From NCBI GenBank assembly GCA_963855995.1, contig OY979726.1, positions 7,230,701 through 7,294,700 on the forward strand: 64,000 nucleotides of DNA, given 5' to 3'. The translations under genes and the position numbers were made by a program. Below are positions 20,859 through 33,526 of the stretch, piece after piece. Numbering within the stretch: the first letter of the stretch is position 1; every line of letters begins with the position of its first letter. The notes beneath the pieces were generated by a model. The model saw only the letters and a program-made list of their open reading frames with translations, ran no database searches and was not told the origin of the DNA. Source of the DNA: Muricea muricata (lineage: Eukaryota > Cnidaria > Anthozoa > Malacalcyonacea > Plexauridae).

Positions 20859-22198
20859 ATGTAGCTGTCAAGCCAGGTCGGACAAGCGCGTTTGCTACAG
20901 GACAAATAATTATCTGATGCTCCATGGACATTTAATATGGACTTTAACATGGACTTCATATTTTAAGTATAAATTGCGACAATTGTTATTTGTATACGTA
21001 GCCGGTAAACCCGTATCAAAGTATATTTACATTTATACATTTGGCGATAAGCCCGTATTCTATAAGTATGTTTATATACACAGCTATAAAGTGAATCCGT
21101 ATCTGAGATGTAACATTTATATACAGCTATATTTCTATAAAATGCTTGGAATAAGGAGGTTTTTTCGCCACGTACATGCACAGGGCCAGGGCAAATTAAC
21201 TATAATGTACGTTGCCATTGGCAAGTCATAGCTATTTTGAATTGGGAGCGTACTTTGATATAGGTTATTCAAAGAACGAGGTGAACGTATAGATATATGC
21301 TTACATAAACATTAATAAATATAAAGTTAAATCTTCAAATAAGAAAACATTCACCATTGAACCAAATACACTATTAAACCTAATCAATTTATAACTAAAT
21401 TATACTTTGTTTTTGGTAACGGCGTTTTTCAGAGAACGAGTCAACAAATGTATTAATGTAAATATGCTTTGATACGGGTTTACCGGCTACGCATACAAAT
21501 AACAATTGTCGCAATTTATACTTAAAATATATGAAGTCCATGCTAAAGTCCATATTAAATGTCCATGGGGCATCAGATAATTATTTGTCCTGTAGCAAAC
21601 GCGCTTGTCCAACCTGGCTTGACAGCTATATTTATAAATATGTAAACATGCCCTATTGCTGTACTGAAACATACTTTGAATACGGATTTATCGCCACTTA
21701 CATACACAATTCACTTTATAGTTGTGTATACAAATATAACAATTCTCACAATTCATATTAGTTTGCTCTTGATAAGGGTTTTTCAGAGAACGAGTCAAAC
21801 AGATATAATAATTACACGTTCAATTAAGTTACTTAATATATAGAATACGGGTTTATCGGCACATATATAATTGCATGAAATATGCTTAGATACGGGTTCG
21901 CTTTATAGCTGCGCATACAAGTAACAATTGTCTTAATTCATATTTATAATATGAAGTTTTAAATGTCCATCGGAAAATTATTTCTCCTATAGTAAACTCG
22001 CTTGTCCGATGGATCCATCGGATCCATCGGACAATCTGAGTTTAACTGATATCTGCTTCCCATGAGTCATGACGTCATTTATTTTCCATCGGAAAAATAC
22101 TTCTCCGACCGAATATACGTTTGTCCGATGGATCCATCTGAACAATCGGAAAGTAGATTTGTCCATCGGAGTCAGATTGCCAGTATTGGACATATATG
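20859..22198. repeat. Right inner and outer arm of the fold-back element, non-coding
   Basis: 20850-21110 is a direct-orientation copy of 17630-17880 (AGCTGTCAAGCCAGGT, GACAAGCGCGTTTGCTACAG). 21470-22030 is the reverse complement of 17230-17890. The arm ends with one palindromic unit (near 22004) and the terminal inverted repeat. 21190-21430 has no partner that I could place and no gene. Confidence 0.8.
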
Positions 22199-25100
22199 CG
22201 ATAGTTTGAGCGCCGAAAACGTGATTGCGGACTTGCTAAGTTCTCCAATTTCGATTTAGAAGCTGTCTTTTAGGTCCGCGCTTGCAATATATGATTGGGC
22301 TCAACTCGTTCATTTTAGCACTCAAAACATCATTTTAAGCTCTAAAACGTCGCCGTGATCGATTTGAGACGGCAATTATTGTTGGAAGTCCGAGCATTTT
22401 TTTACGCTCAAATCGCTTCGAGAACGCCTAAAACGCGATTTTGATTATTGTAACAGCGTTTCTTTTCAGTCTCAATGCACGTTGTAGGTTTCTAATTTCA
22501 ACATGCTATTTTGCTGATGTCGATAGTTTGAGCGCCGAAAACATCATTGCGGACATGCTAAGTTCTCCAATTTCGATTTTGAAGCTGTCTTTTAGATACG
22601 CGATTTCAATATATCATTGTGCTAAACTCGTTCTTATTAGCACTCAAAACATCATTTTAAGATCTAAAACGTCGCCGTGATCGATTTGAGACGGCAATTT
22701 TTAGTTGGCACTCCGAGCATGTTTTTACGCTCAAGTCGCTTCCAGAACGCCTAAAACGCAATTTTGATGATTGTAAGAACGTTTCTTTTCAGTGTCAAAG
22801 CATGTTGTAGGTTTCTCATTTCAACATGCTATTTTGCTGATGTCGATAGTTTGAGCGCCTTAAACGTGATTGCGGACTTGCTAAGTTCTCCAATTTCGAT
22901 ATAGAAGCTGTCTTTTAGGTCCACGATTGCAATATATCATTGGGTTCAACTCGTTCATTTTAGCACTCAAAACATCATTTTAAGCTCTAAAACGTCGCCG
23001 TGATCGATTTGAGACGGCAATTATTGTTGGAAGTCCGAGCATTTTTTTACGCTCAAATCGCTTCGAGAACGCCTAAAACGCGATTTTGATTATTGTAAGA
23101 GCGTTTCTTTTCAGTCTCAATGCACGTTGTAGGTTTCTAATTTCAACATGCTATTTTGCTGATGTCGATAGTTTGAGCGCCGAAAACATCATTGCGGACA
23201 TGCTAAGTTCTCCAATTTCGATTTAGAAGCTGTCTTTTAGATACGCGATTTCAATATATCATTGTGCTAAACTCGTTCTTATTAGCACTCAAAACATCAT
23301 TTTAAGATCTAAAACGTCGCCGTGATCGATTTGAGACGGCAATTTTTAGTTGGCACTCCGAGCATGTTTTTACGCTCAAGTCGCTTCCAGAACGCCTAAA
23401 ACGCAATTTTGATGATTGTAAGAACGTTTCTTTTCAGTGTCAAAGCATGTTGTAGGTTTCTCATTTCAACATGCTATTTTGCTGATGTCGATAGTTTGAG
23501 CGCCGAAAACGTGATTGCCGACTTGCTAAGTTCTCCAATTTCGATTTAGAAGCTGTCTTTTAGGTCCGCGCTTGCAATATATCATTGGGCTCAACTCGTT
23601 CATTTTAGCACTCAAAACATCATTTTAAGCTCTAAAACGTCGCAGTGATCGATTTGAGACGGCAATTTTTAGTTGGAAGTCCGAGCATGTTTTTACGCTC
23701 AAATCGCTTCGAGAACGCCTAAAACGCGATTTTGATTATTGTAAGAGCGTTTCTTTTCAGTCTCAATGCACGTTGTAGGTTTCTAATTTCAACATGCTAT
23801 TTTGCTGATGTCGATAGTTTGAGCGCCGAAAACATGATTGCGGACGTGCTAAGTTCTCCAATTTCGATTTAGAAGCTGTCTTTTAGATACGCGATTGCTA
23901 TATATCATTGTGCTCAACTCGTTCTTTTTAGCACTCAAAACATCATTTTAAGCTCTAACACGTCGCCGTGATCGATTTGAGACGGATATTTTTAGTTTGG
24001 AGTCTGAGCATGTTTTTACGCTCAAATCGCTTCGAGAACGCCTAAAACGCGACTTTGATGATTGTAAGAGCGTTTCTTTTCAGTGTCAAAGCATGTTGTA
24101 GGTTTCTCATTTCAACATGCTATTTTGCTGATGTCGATAGTTTGAGCGCCTTAAACGTGATTGCGGACTTGCTAAGTTCTCCAATTTCGATTTAGAAGCT
24201 GTCTTTTAGGTCCACGATTGCAATATATCATTGGGCTCAACTCGTTCATTTTAGCACTCAAAACATCATTTTAAGCTCTAAAACGTTGCCGTGATCGATT
24301 TGAGACGGCAATTATTGTTGGAAGTCCGAGCATTTTTTTACGCTCAAATCGCTTCGAGAACGCCTAAAACGCGATTTTGATTATTGTAAGAGCGTTTCTT
24401 TTCAGTCTCAATGCACGTTGTAGGTTTCTAATTTCAACATGCTATTTTGCTGATGTCGATAGTTTGAGCGCCGAAAACATGATTGCGGACATGCTAAGTT
24501 CTCCAATTTCGATTTAGAAGCTGTCTTTTAGATACGCGATTGCTATATATCATTGTGCTCAACTCGTTCTTTTTAGCACTCAAAACATCATTTTAAGCTC
24601 TAAAACGTCGCCGTGATCGATTTGAGACGGATATTTTTAGTTTGGAGTCTGAGCATGTTTTTACGCTCAAATCGCTTCGAGAACGCCTAAAACGCGACTT
24701 TGATGATTGTAAGAGCGTTTCTTTTCAGTGTCAAAGCATGTTGTAGGTTTCTCATTTCAACATGCTATTTTGCTGATGTCGATAGTTTGAGCGCCGAAAA
24801 CGTGATTGCGGACTTGCTAAGTTCTCCAATTTCGATTTAGAAGCTGTCTCTTAGGTCCACGATTGCAATATATCATTGGGCTCAACTCGTTCATTTTAGC
24901 ACTCAAAACATCATTTTAAGCTCTAAAACGTCGCCGTGATCGATTTGAGACGGATATTTTTAGTTTGCAGTCCGAGCATGTTTTTACGCTCAAATCGCTT
25001 AGAGAACGCCTAAAACGCGATTTTGATTATTGTAAGAGCGTTTCTTTTCAGTCTCAATGCACGTTGTAGGTTTCTAATTTCAACATGCTATTTTGCTGAT

Positions 25101-28100
25101 GTCGATAGTTTGAGCGCCGAAAACATGATTGCGGACATGCTAAGTTCTCCAATTTCGATTTAGAAGCTGTCTTTTAGATACGCGATTGCTATATATCTAT
25201 GTGCTCAACTCGTTCTTTTTAGCATTCAAAACATCATTTTAAGCTCTAAAACGTCGCCGTGATCGATTTGAGACGGATATTTTTAGTTTGCAGTCTGAGC
25301 ATGTTTTTACTCTCAAATCGCTTCGAGAACGCCTAAAACGCGATTTTGATGATTGTAAGAGCGTTTCTTTTCAGTCTCAATGCACGTTGTAGGTTTCTAA
25401 TTTCAACATGCTATTTTGCTGATGTCGATAGTTTGAGCGCCGAAAACATGATTGCGGACATGCTAAGTTCTCCAATTTCGATTTAGAAGCTGTCTTTTAG
25501 ATACGCAATTGCTATATATCATTGTGCTCAACTCGTTCTTTTTAGCACTCAAAACATCATTTTAAGCTCTAAAACGTCGCCGTGATCGATTTGAGACGGA
25601 TATTTTTAGTTTGCAGTCTGAGCATGTTTTTACGCTCAAATCGCTTCGAGAACGCCTAAAACGCGACTTTGATGATTGTAAGAGCGTTTCTTTTCAGTGT
25701 CAAAGCATGTTGTAGGTTTCTCATTTCAACATGCTATTTTGCTGATGTTGATAGTTTGAGCGCCGAAAACATGATTTCGGACATGCTAAGTTCTCCAATT
25801 TCGATTTAGAAGCTGTCTTTTACATACGCGATTTCAATATATCATTGTGCTCAACTCGTTCTTTTTAGCACTCAAAACATCATTTTAAGCTCTAAAACGT
25901 CGCCGTGATCGATTTGAGACGGATATTCTTAGTTTGCAGTCTGAGCATGTTTTTACGCTCAAATCGCTTCGAGAACGCGTAAAACGCGATTTTGATGATT
26001 GTAAGAACGTTTCTTTTCAGACTCAAAGCATGTTGTAGGTTTCTCATTTCAACATGCTATTTTGCTGATGTCGATAGTTTGAGCGCCGAAAACATGATTG
26101 CGGACATGCTAAGTTCTCCAATTTCGATTTAGAAGCTGTCTTTTAGATACGCGATTTCAATATATCATTGGGCTCAACTCGTTCATTTGAGCACTCAAAA
26201 CATCATTTTAAGCTCTAAAACGTCGCCGTGATCGATTTGAGACGGATATTTTTAGTTTGCAGTCCGAGCATGTTTTTACGCTCAAATCGCTTCGAGAACG
26301 CCTAAAACGCGATTTTGATGATTGTAACAACGTTTCTTTTCAGTCTAAAAGCATGCTGTAAGTTTCTCATTTCAACATGCTATTTTTCTGATGTCGATAG
26401 TTTGAGCGCTGAAAACGTGATTGCGGACTTGCTAAGTTCTCCAATTTCGATTTAGAAGCTGTCTTTTAGGTCCGCGATTGCAATATATCATTGTGCTCAA
26501 CTCGTTCTTTTTAGCACTCAAAACATCATTTTAAGCTCTAAAACGTCGCCGTGATCGATTTGAGACGGATATTTTTAGTTTGCAGTCTGAGCATGTTTTT
26601 ACGCTCAAATCGCTTCGAGAACGCCTAAAACGCGATTTTGATGATTGTAAGAGCGTTTCTTTTCAGTGTCAAAGCATGTTGTAGGTTTCTCATTTCAACA
26701 TGCTATTTTGCTGATGTCGATAGTTTGAGCGCCGAAAACGTGATTGCGGACTTGCTAAGTTCTCCAATTTCGATTTAGAAGCTGTCTTGTAGGTCCACGA
26801 TTGCAATATATCATTGGGCTCAACTCGTTCATTTTAGCACTCAAAACATCATTTTAAGCTCTAAAACGTCGCCGTGATCGATTTGAGACGGCAATTATTG
26901 TTGGAAGTCCGAGCATTTTTTTAGGCTCAAATCGCTTCGAGAACGCCTAAAACGCGATTTTGATTATTGTAAGAGCGTTTCTTTTCAGTCTCATTGCACG
27001 TTGTAGGTTTCTAATTTCAACATGCTATTTTGCTGATGTCGATAGTTTGAGCGCCGAAAACATCATTGCGGACATGCTAAGTTCTCCAATTTCGATTTAG
27101 AAGCTGTCTTTTAGATACGCGATTGCTATATATAATTGTGCTCAACTCGTTCTTTTTAGCACTCAAAACATCATTTTAAGCTCTAAAACGTCGCCGTGAT
27201 CGATTTGAGACGGATGTTTTTAGTTTGCAGTCTGAGCATGTTTTTACGCTCAAATCGCTTCGAGAACGCCTAAAACGCGACTTTGATGATTGTAAGAGCG
27301 TTTCTTTTCAGTGTCAAAGCATGTTGTAGGTTTCTCATTTCAACATGCTATTTTGCTGATGTCGATAGTTTGAGCGCCGAAAACGTGATTGAAGACTTGC
27401 TAAGTTCTCCAATTTCGATTTAGAAGCTGTCTTTTAGGTCCGCGATTGCAATATATCATTGGGCTCAACTCGTTCATTTTAGCACTCAAAACATCATTTT
27501 AAGCTCTAAAACGTCGCCGTGATCGATTTGAGACGGCAATTATTGTTGGAAGTCCGAGCATTTTTTTACGCTCAAATCGCTTCGAGAACGCCTAAAACGC
27601 GATTTTGATTATTGTAAGAGCGTTTCTTTTCAGTCTCAATGCACGTTGTTGGTTTCTAATTTCAACATGCTATTTTGCTGATGTCGATAGTTTGAGCGCC
27701 GAAAACATGATTTCGGACATGCTAAGTTCTCCAATTTCGATTTAGAAGCTGTCTTTTACATACGCGATTTCAATATATCATTGTGCTCAACTCGTTCTTT
27801 TTAGCACTCAAAACATCATTTTAAGCTCTAAAACGTCGCCGTGATCGATTTAAGACGGATATTTTTAGTTTGCAGTCTGAGCATGTTTTTACGCTAAAAT
27901 TGCTTCGAGAACGCCTAAAACGCGATTTTGATGATTGTAAGAACGTTTCTTTTCAGTCTCAAAGCATGTTGTAGGTTTCTCATTTCAACATGCTATTTTG
28001 CTGATGTCGATAGTTTGAGCGCCGAAAACATGATTGCGGACATGCTAAGTTCTCCAATTTCGATTTAGAAGCTGTCTTTTAGATACGCGATTTCAATATA

Positions 28101-30365
28101 TCATTGGGCTCAACTCGTTCATTTTAGCACTCAAAACATCATTTTAGGCTCTAAAACGTCGCCGTGATCGATTTGAGACGGATATTTTTAGTTTGCAGTT
28201 TGAGCATGTTTTTACGCTCAAATCGCTTCGAGAACGCCTAAAACGCGATTTTGATGATTGTAAGAACGTTTCTTTTCAGTCTAAAAGCATGCTGTAAGTT
28301 TCTCATTTCAACATGCTATTTTTCTGATGTCGATAGTTTGAGCGCTGAAAACGTGATTTCGGACTTGCTAAGTTCTCCAATTTCGATTTAGAAGCTGTCT
28401 TTTAGGTCCGCGATTGCAATATATCATTGGGCTCAACTCGTACTTTTTAGCACTCAAAACATCATTTTAAGCTCTAAAACGTCGCCGTGATCGATTTAAA
28501 ACGGCAATTTTTAGTTGGCAGTCCGAGCATGTTTTTACGCTCAAATCGCTTCCAGAACGCCTAAAACGCGATTTTGATGATTGTAAGAACGTTTCTTTTC
28601 AGTCTCAAAGCATGTTGTAGGTTTCTCATTTCAACATGCTATTTTGATGATGTCGATAGTTTAGCGCCGAAAACGTGATTGCGGACTTGCTAAGTTCTCC
28701 AATTTCGATTTAGAAGCTGTCTTTTAGGTCCGCGCTTGCAATATATCATTGGGCTCAACTCGTTCATTTTAGCACTCAAAACATCATTTTAAGCTCTAAA
28801 ACGTTGCCGTGATCGATTTGAGACAGATATTTTTAGGTTGCAGTCCGAGCATGTTTTTACGCTCAAATCGCTTCGAGAACGCCTAAAACGCGATTTTGAT
28901 TATTGTAAGAGCGTATCTTTTCAGTCTCAATGCACGTTGTAGGTTTTTAATTTCAAAATGCTATTTTGCTGATGTCGATAGTTTGAGCGCCGAAAACATG
29001 ATTGCGGACATGCTAAGTTCTCCAATTTCGATTTAGAAGCTGTCTTTTAGATACGCGATTGCTATATATCATTGTGCTCAACTCGTTCTGTTTAGCACTC
29101 AAAACATCATTTTAAGCTCTAAAACGTCGCAGTGATCGATTTGAGACGGATATTTTTAGTTTGCAGTCCGAGCATGATTTTACGCTCAAATCGCTTCGAG
29201 AACGCCTAAAACGCGATTTTAATTATTGTAAGAGCGTTTCTTTTCAGTCTCAATGCACGTTGTAGGTTTCTAATTTCAACATGCTATTTTGCTGATGTCA
29301 ATAGTTTGAGCGCCGAAAACATGATTGCGGACATGCTAAGTTCTCCAATTTCGATTTAGAAGCTGTCTTTTAGATACGCGATTGCTATATATCATTGTGC
29401 TCAACTCGTTCTTTTTAGCGCTCAAAACATCATTTTAAGCTCTAAAACGTCGCCGTGATCGATTTGAGACGGATATTTTTAGTTTGCAGTCTGAGCATGT
29501 TTTTACGCTCAAATCGCTTCGAGAACGCCTAAAACGCGACTTTGATGATTGTAAGAGCGTTTCTTTTCAGTGTCAAAGCATGTTGTAGGTTTCTCATTTC
29601 AACATGCTATTTTGCTGATGTCGATAGTTTGAGCGCCGAAAACGTGATTGCGGACTTGCTAAGTTCTCCAATTTCGATTTAGAAGCTGTCTCTTAGGTCC
29701 ACGATTGCAATATATCATTGGGCTCAACTCGTTCTTTTTAGCGCTCAAAACATCATTTTAAGCTCTAAAACGTCGCCGTGATCGATTTGAGACGGATATT
29801 TTTAGTTTGCAGTCTGAGCATGTTTTTACGCTCAAATCGCTTCGAGAACGCCTAAAACGCGACTTTGATGATTGTAAGAGCGTTTCTTTTCAGTGTCAAA
29901 GCATGTTGTAGGTTTCTCATTTCAACATGCTATTTTGCTGATGTCGATAGTTTGAGCGCCGAAAACGTGATTGCGGACTTGCTAAGTTCTCCAATTTCGA
30001 TTTAGAAGCTGTCTCTTAGGTCCACGATTGCAATATATCATTGGGCTCAACTCGTTCATTTTAGCACTCAAAACATCATTTTAAGCTCTAAAACGTCGCC
30101 GTCATCGATTTGAGACGGCAATTATTGTTGGAAGTCCAAGCATTTTTTTACGCTCAAATCGCTTCGAGAACGCCTAAAACGCGATTTTGATTATTGTAAG
30201 AGCGTTTCTTTCAGTCTCAATGCACGTTGTAGGTTTCTAATTTCAACATGCTATTTTGCTGATGTCGATAGTTTGAGCGCTGAAAACATGATTTCGGACA
30301 TGCTAAGTTCTCCAATTTCGATTTAGAAGCTGTCTTTTACATACGCGATTTCAATATATCATTGT
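22199..30365 (+). repeat. Satellite array, segment 3 (first super-unit, left of the retrotransposon)
   Basis: The satellite resumes at the second CGATAGTT copy. 22199-24780 equals 42179-44760 at offset 19980 (for example CGCAGTGATC at 23641 and 43621). 24960-29400 equals 45586-50020 at offset 20626. Near 29410-30060 one monomer is present twice here but once in the second super-unit and in the insertion-free relative at 1614-2815, so it is a recent single-monomer gain. No gene is present; the 68- and 65-codon ORFs near 22000-22260 are chance frames across the junction. Confidence 0.96.
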
Positions 30366-30617
30366 ATGTGTATGTATGTAAAACTTTATTTCAACACGCT
30401 ATCTTCGTCAACTATTTACATCAGTTGGTTTCCACGAAGGGCGTACTATGTACATTAAATCTAAGATATGTTACGAAACACACATTAATTAAACTTTTAA
30501 TTACTAAAATAAATTTAACCAAACCCTTCCCTTAACCATTAATATTGCCAGGCTTCCCCCTCCCCCTTCTTCCTAATCTGCATTTACCCAATTATCCTCT
30601 TCATTCTGGACATGAAA
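30366..30617 (-). other. 3' UTR and tail of retrotransposon copy 1
   Basis: About 250 bp lie between the ORF2 stop and the target duplication. Landmarks on the plus strand are a pyrimidine tract CTTCCCCCTCCCCCTTCTTC near 30555, TTTATT at 30385-30390 (AATAAA on the coding strand) and GTATGTATGT at the very end. The 3' end is the part normally recognised by the element's own RT; here that is inference. Confidence 0.8.
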
Positions 30618-33515
30618 TTAGCTTAGATGCAATTTCACCTTTGTTTTAAAGGAAATTAGGGACTCTGCCATCTTGACATCTTGCGGAAGACTATTCCATA
30701 AAACTGCTCCACTATACCCAAATGTTTTCTTTAGAAATTCAGTTTTCGGTTTTTTAATCGAGAGATCAGTTTCGCTATTACGCAATTCATAGCTATTCTG
30801 TGATACATTTCTTCGAGAAAATAGATCTTTAAGGTTTGGTGCAGTGTGGTTTGCGAGTACTTTATAAATGAACACTAATTTATTTAGTGCTCGTCTATTA
30901 GCCAGTTTTTCCCACCCTAAGGTGTTTAGCACTTCAGAAGATCTTACATCGTAGTCAGCTCCGGTGATCACCCTTGCTGCACGATTTTGAAATTTTTGCA
31001 ATTTGTCTTGAAGTCCCAAACCACAATTATCCCATAGCGGAGAACAGTAATCGAAATGAGGTTGTATCAATGTTTTGTAAACATCTTGTAAAGTTTTGTG
31101 TGGGACATAAGGTTTTATCCTTTTCATTGCCCCTATTCCAGCACTAATCTTATGACATACGGAATCAATGTGTTTCTCCCAATTCAATTTTTGATCTAAA
31201 TCTACCCCTAAGCACTTAAATGTACTAGTCTGCGGGACTGGAATTTTGTTCATCTCAACAGTTCTATTCCCAACTTTGTTATTTAAATTATGCAATGATC
31301 CAATAAACATAACTTTTGTTTTTTTTGCATGAGACTTCAGTTTGTTTTTAGCAAGCCATTTTTGAATATTGGCAAGGTCCATATTCAAATTCTCAACAAG
31401 TGTGTCATAATCATGTGAGGAGGAGAATATTTGAGTGTCATCGGCATATAGGCCTGGAGTTGTCTTCTCTAAGATGTCAGGCATATCATTGATATATAGC
31501 AAGAACAATAGCGGACCAAGTATTGATCCCTGTGGAATTCCACATATTATTTTCCTTGCAGAAGAAGTTTGTTCATTAACAAAACACACTTGTTTCCTAT
31601 CCTTTAAGTATGATTGAAACCATTTTAGTTCAGTATCATGAATACCAAATTGGGTTTCAAGCTTTTCTAATAATATCTGATGGTTCACCGAGTCAAATGC
31701 TTTACATATATCAAGAAAAACAACTCCGTTTATTTTGCCATCATCCATGTCCATTAGCCATTGATCACACATTTGTATAAGAGCGGCCAAGGTTCCGTGT
31801 TTTGGCCGGAACCCAGATTGGAATTTTGAAAGTGCCGCATGTCTATTTAAAAAGCCATATATTTGACTAAAGACCTCACCTTCAAATATTTTACTAACAA
31901 CAGGGAGGACTGAGATTGGTCTATAATTTTCACATTTACGCTTATCCTCAGATTTATAAATTGGTATGACCCTAGCTAATTTCCACTCATCTATATAAAT
32001 ACCAGTCCTGATGGATAAGTTAAATATGAAAGTTAAAGATGGTGCAATAAAGCCTGCTATCATTTTTAGAATCTTTGCTGGTATACCATCCATACCTGTG
32101 GCTTTTGAGGCATTTAGTTTTTGCAAGCGTATGAAAACATTATCTATGGTAATATCTGAAAAGTGAAAATATTCTTTAGGAGGGTTGACATTTCTTTCAG
32201 AATTGCATGTATCAGTACTTTGATTTCCTGATTCAGCAGCCATTTTCATACCAATATTTATGAAGTATTCATTAAACTTTTCAGCCATAATTTTATCGTC
32301 AGAAATAACCTTGTCATTTATTATCAATTCATTAATGTTTGCTCTCTTACCCTTTCTACCTAAAAGGGTATTTATCCAGGCCCATCCATTTTTACTATCT
32401 TTCATTTGAGAACAAGTCTCAATTTTATCACAAAAGTACTTAGATTTTGCTTTCCGCATGTCTATGTTTACTTTATTCCGTACTGTTTTATACAATGCCC
32501 ACTGGGTCTCAGAATCATGTTTTATGGCTTGTTTTTTGTGATAATCCCTTTTTCTCATCAGTTGTTTAATTTGAGGGTTAATCCATGGCACAGAGTTATT
32601 CCTTATTCTTTTGTGACAAATAGGGGCATGTCTGTTAAGTGCATCTAATAAGAGTGATTTCCACACTTGCCAGCATATATTTGGATCTACAAACTGATAG
32701 ACTATGTCCCAAGGCAATTGAGACACATCCTGGATAAAATCATTCTCTATAAAATTTTTGAAATTACGAACTTCGCGAGTTTTTTGTCTTCCTTTTGGTG
32801 GGATAAATTTTCTCACAGCATAAATAAGGCTATGATCTGAAATTCCCAGGTGAATAACACCTGATCTAGAAATATTTTCTGGAGTATTTGTCAATATTAA
32901 ATCAATTAGTGTAGCAGATGTAGGAGTTAGTCTTGTACACTCTTTAATAAGTTGGTCTATCTGATAGAGAGAGCATAGAAATTGTAACTTACATGTGTGT
33001 GCATCAGGCACATTCTTACTGACATCGCAGTTTAAATCCCCTATAAGAATTAACTCCTTATCTTCATTGTCACATTTTGATAAAAAGCCTGTCCAAGAAT
33101 CAAATATATTCATATGGGAATTTGGTGGTCTATACCATGTACTAATTAGCAGAGATTTATTATAGGGTAAATTTAGTTCAATGCAAACCATCTCAAGACC
33201 ATCAGGGACTATATCTTTCCTATCTGAGAATGATATGGTGTCGCGAACATAAAGAACCACACCTCCACCAAACCTATTTCGATCTTTTCGGATTATATTG
33301 AAACCATGTATATGTATCTCATCATTTGAAATCTGATTATCAATTTTGGATTCATTAATTGCAAGAATGTCAAGGGCTTTGTTACTAAGAATTATGCGAA
33401 TTTCATCCAGATGTTTCATTAAGCTATTAACATTTAAGTTGGCTATTTTCAGACCCTTAGTTTTAGCTAATATATTAATCTCATTATCAGTGCCTAATGA
33501 AGGATTACATGACAC
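30618..33515 (-). CDS. Non-LTR retrotransposon ORF2: AP-like endonuclease and reverse transcriptase (copy 1)
   Basis: An intact frame of 965 codons, the usual size for CR1/L2/jockey-type ORF2. It nicks target DNA and primes cDNA synthesis from the nick. Endonuclease at about residues 22-235: IANLNVNSL, NESKID (E55), STWYRPPN (125-132), GDLN (159-162), DLILTN and SDHSL (226-230). RT at about residues 500-780: RVIPIYKSEDKRKCENYRP, FQSGFRP, FLDICKAFDS (D602), GIPQGSILGPLL, YADD (690-693) and KCLGVDLD. A C-terminal region follows; no RNase H was seen. The frame is open from 33599, overlaps the end of ORF1 by 73 nt in the -1 frame and contains no ATG until residue 33, beyond the first endonuclease motif. 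The listed start is a GTG chosen only for convenience. Translation probably needs frameshifting or reinitiation. Confidence 0.95.
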   Translation of the reverse strand: MSCNPSLGTDNEINILAKTKGLKIANLNVNSLMKHLDEIRIILSNKALDILAINESKIDNQISNDEIHIHGFNIIRKDRNRFGGGVVLYVRDTISFSDRKDIVPDGLEMVCIELNLPYNKSLLISTWYRPPNSHMNIFDSWTGFLSKCDNEDKELILIGDLNCDVSKNVPDAHTCKLQFLCSLYQIDQLIKECTRLTPTSATLIDLILTNTPENISRSGVIHLGISDHSLIYAVRKFIPPKGRQKTREVRNFKNFIENDFIQDVSQLPWDIVYQFVDPNICWQVWKSLLLDALNRHAPICHKRIRNNSVPWINPQIKQLMRKRDYHKKQAIKHDSETQWALYKTVRNKVNIDMRKAKSKYFCDKIETCSQMKDSKNGWAWINTLLGRKGKRANINELIINDKVISDDKIMAEKFNEYFINIGMKMAAESGNQSTDTCNSERNVNPPKEYFHFSDITIDNVFIRLQKLNASKATGMDGIPAKILKMIAGFIAPSLTFIFNLSIRTGIYIDEWKLARVIPIYKSEDKRKCENYRPISVLPVVSKIFEGEVFSQIYGFLNRHAALSKFQSGFRPKHGTLAALIQMCDQWLMDMDDGKINGVVFLDICKAFDSVNHQILLEKLETQFGIHDTELKWFQSYLKDRKQVCFVNEQTSSARKIICGIPQGSILGPLLFLLYINDMPDILEKTTPGLYADDTQIFSSSHDYDTLVENLNMDLANIQKWLAKNKLKSHAKKTKVMFIGSLHNLNNKVGNRTVEMNKIPVPQTSTFKCLGVDLDQKLNWEKHIDSVCHKISAGIGAMKRIKPYVPHKTLQDVYKTLIQPHFDYCSPLWDNCGLGLQDKLQKFQNRAARVITGADYDVRSSEVLNTLGWEKLANRRALNKLVFIYKVLANHTAPNLKDLFSRRNVSQNSYELRNSETDLSIKKPKTEFLKKTFGYSGAVLWNSLPQDVKMAESLISFKTKVKLHLS

Positions 33516-33526
33516 TTTTGTACAAT

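Larger units (their letters stand above)
16395..22198. mobile_element. 5.8 kb fold-back DNA element with 8 bp target duplication and long inverted arms
   Basis: The ends are imperfect inverted repeats: ATGTCCAATACCGGCAATCT at 16399 on the left and its complement ending at 22194 on the right (GATTGCCAGTATTGGACAT), continuing into GTCCGATGGACAAAT. Longer arms pair 17230-17890 with 21470-22030 in reverse complement, and 18225-18330 with 21100-21190. The left arm is expanded by a 164 bp tandem repeat. The centre is occupied by a Penelope-like element. No transposase was found, so the copy looks non-autonomous. An 8 bp duplication is known for hAT, P and Merlin families; the terminal bases do not let me choose. 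Uninterrupted counterparts of the target lie at 42179-42186 and 60225-60232. Confidence 0.88.
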
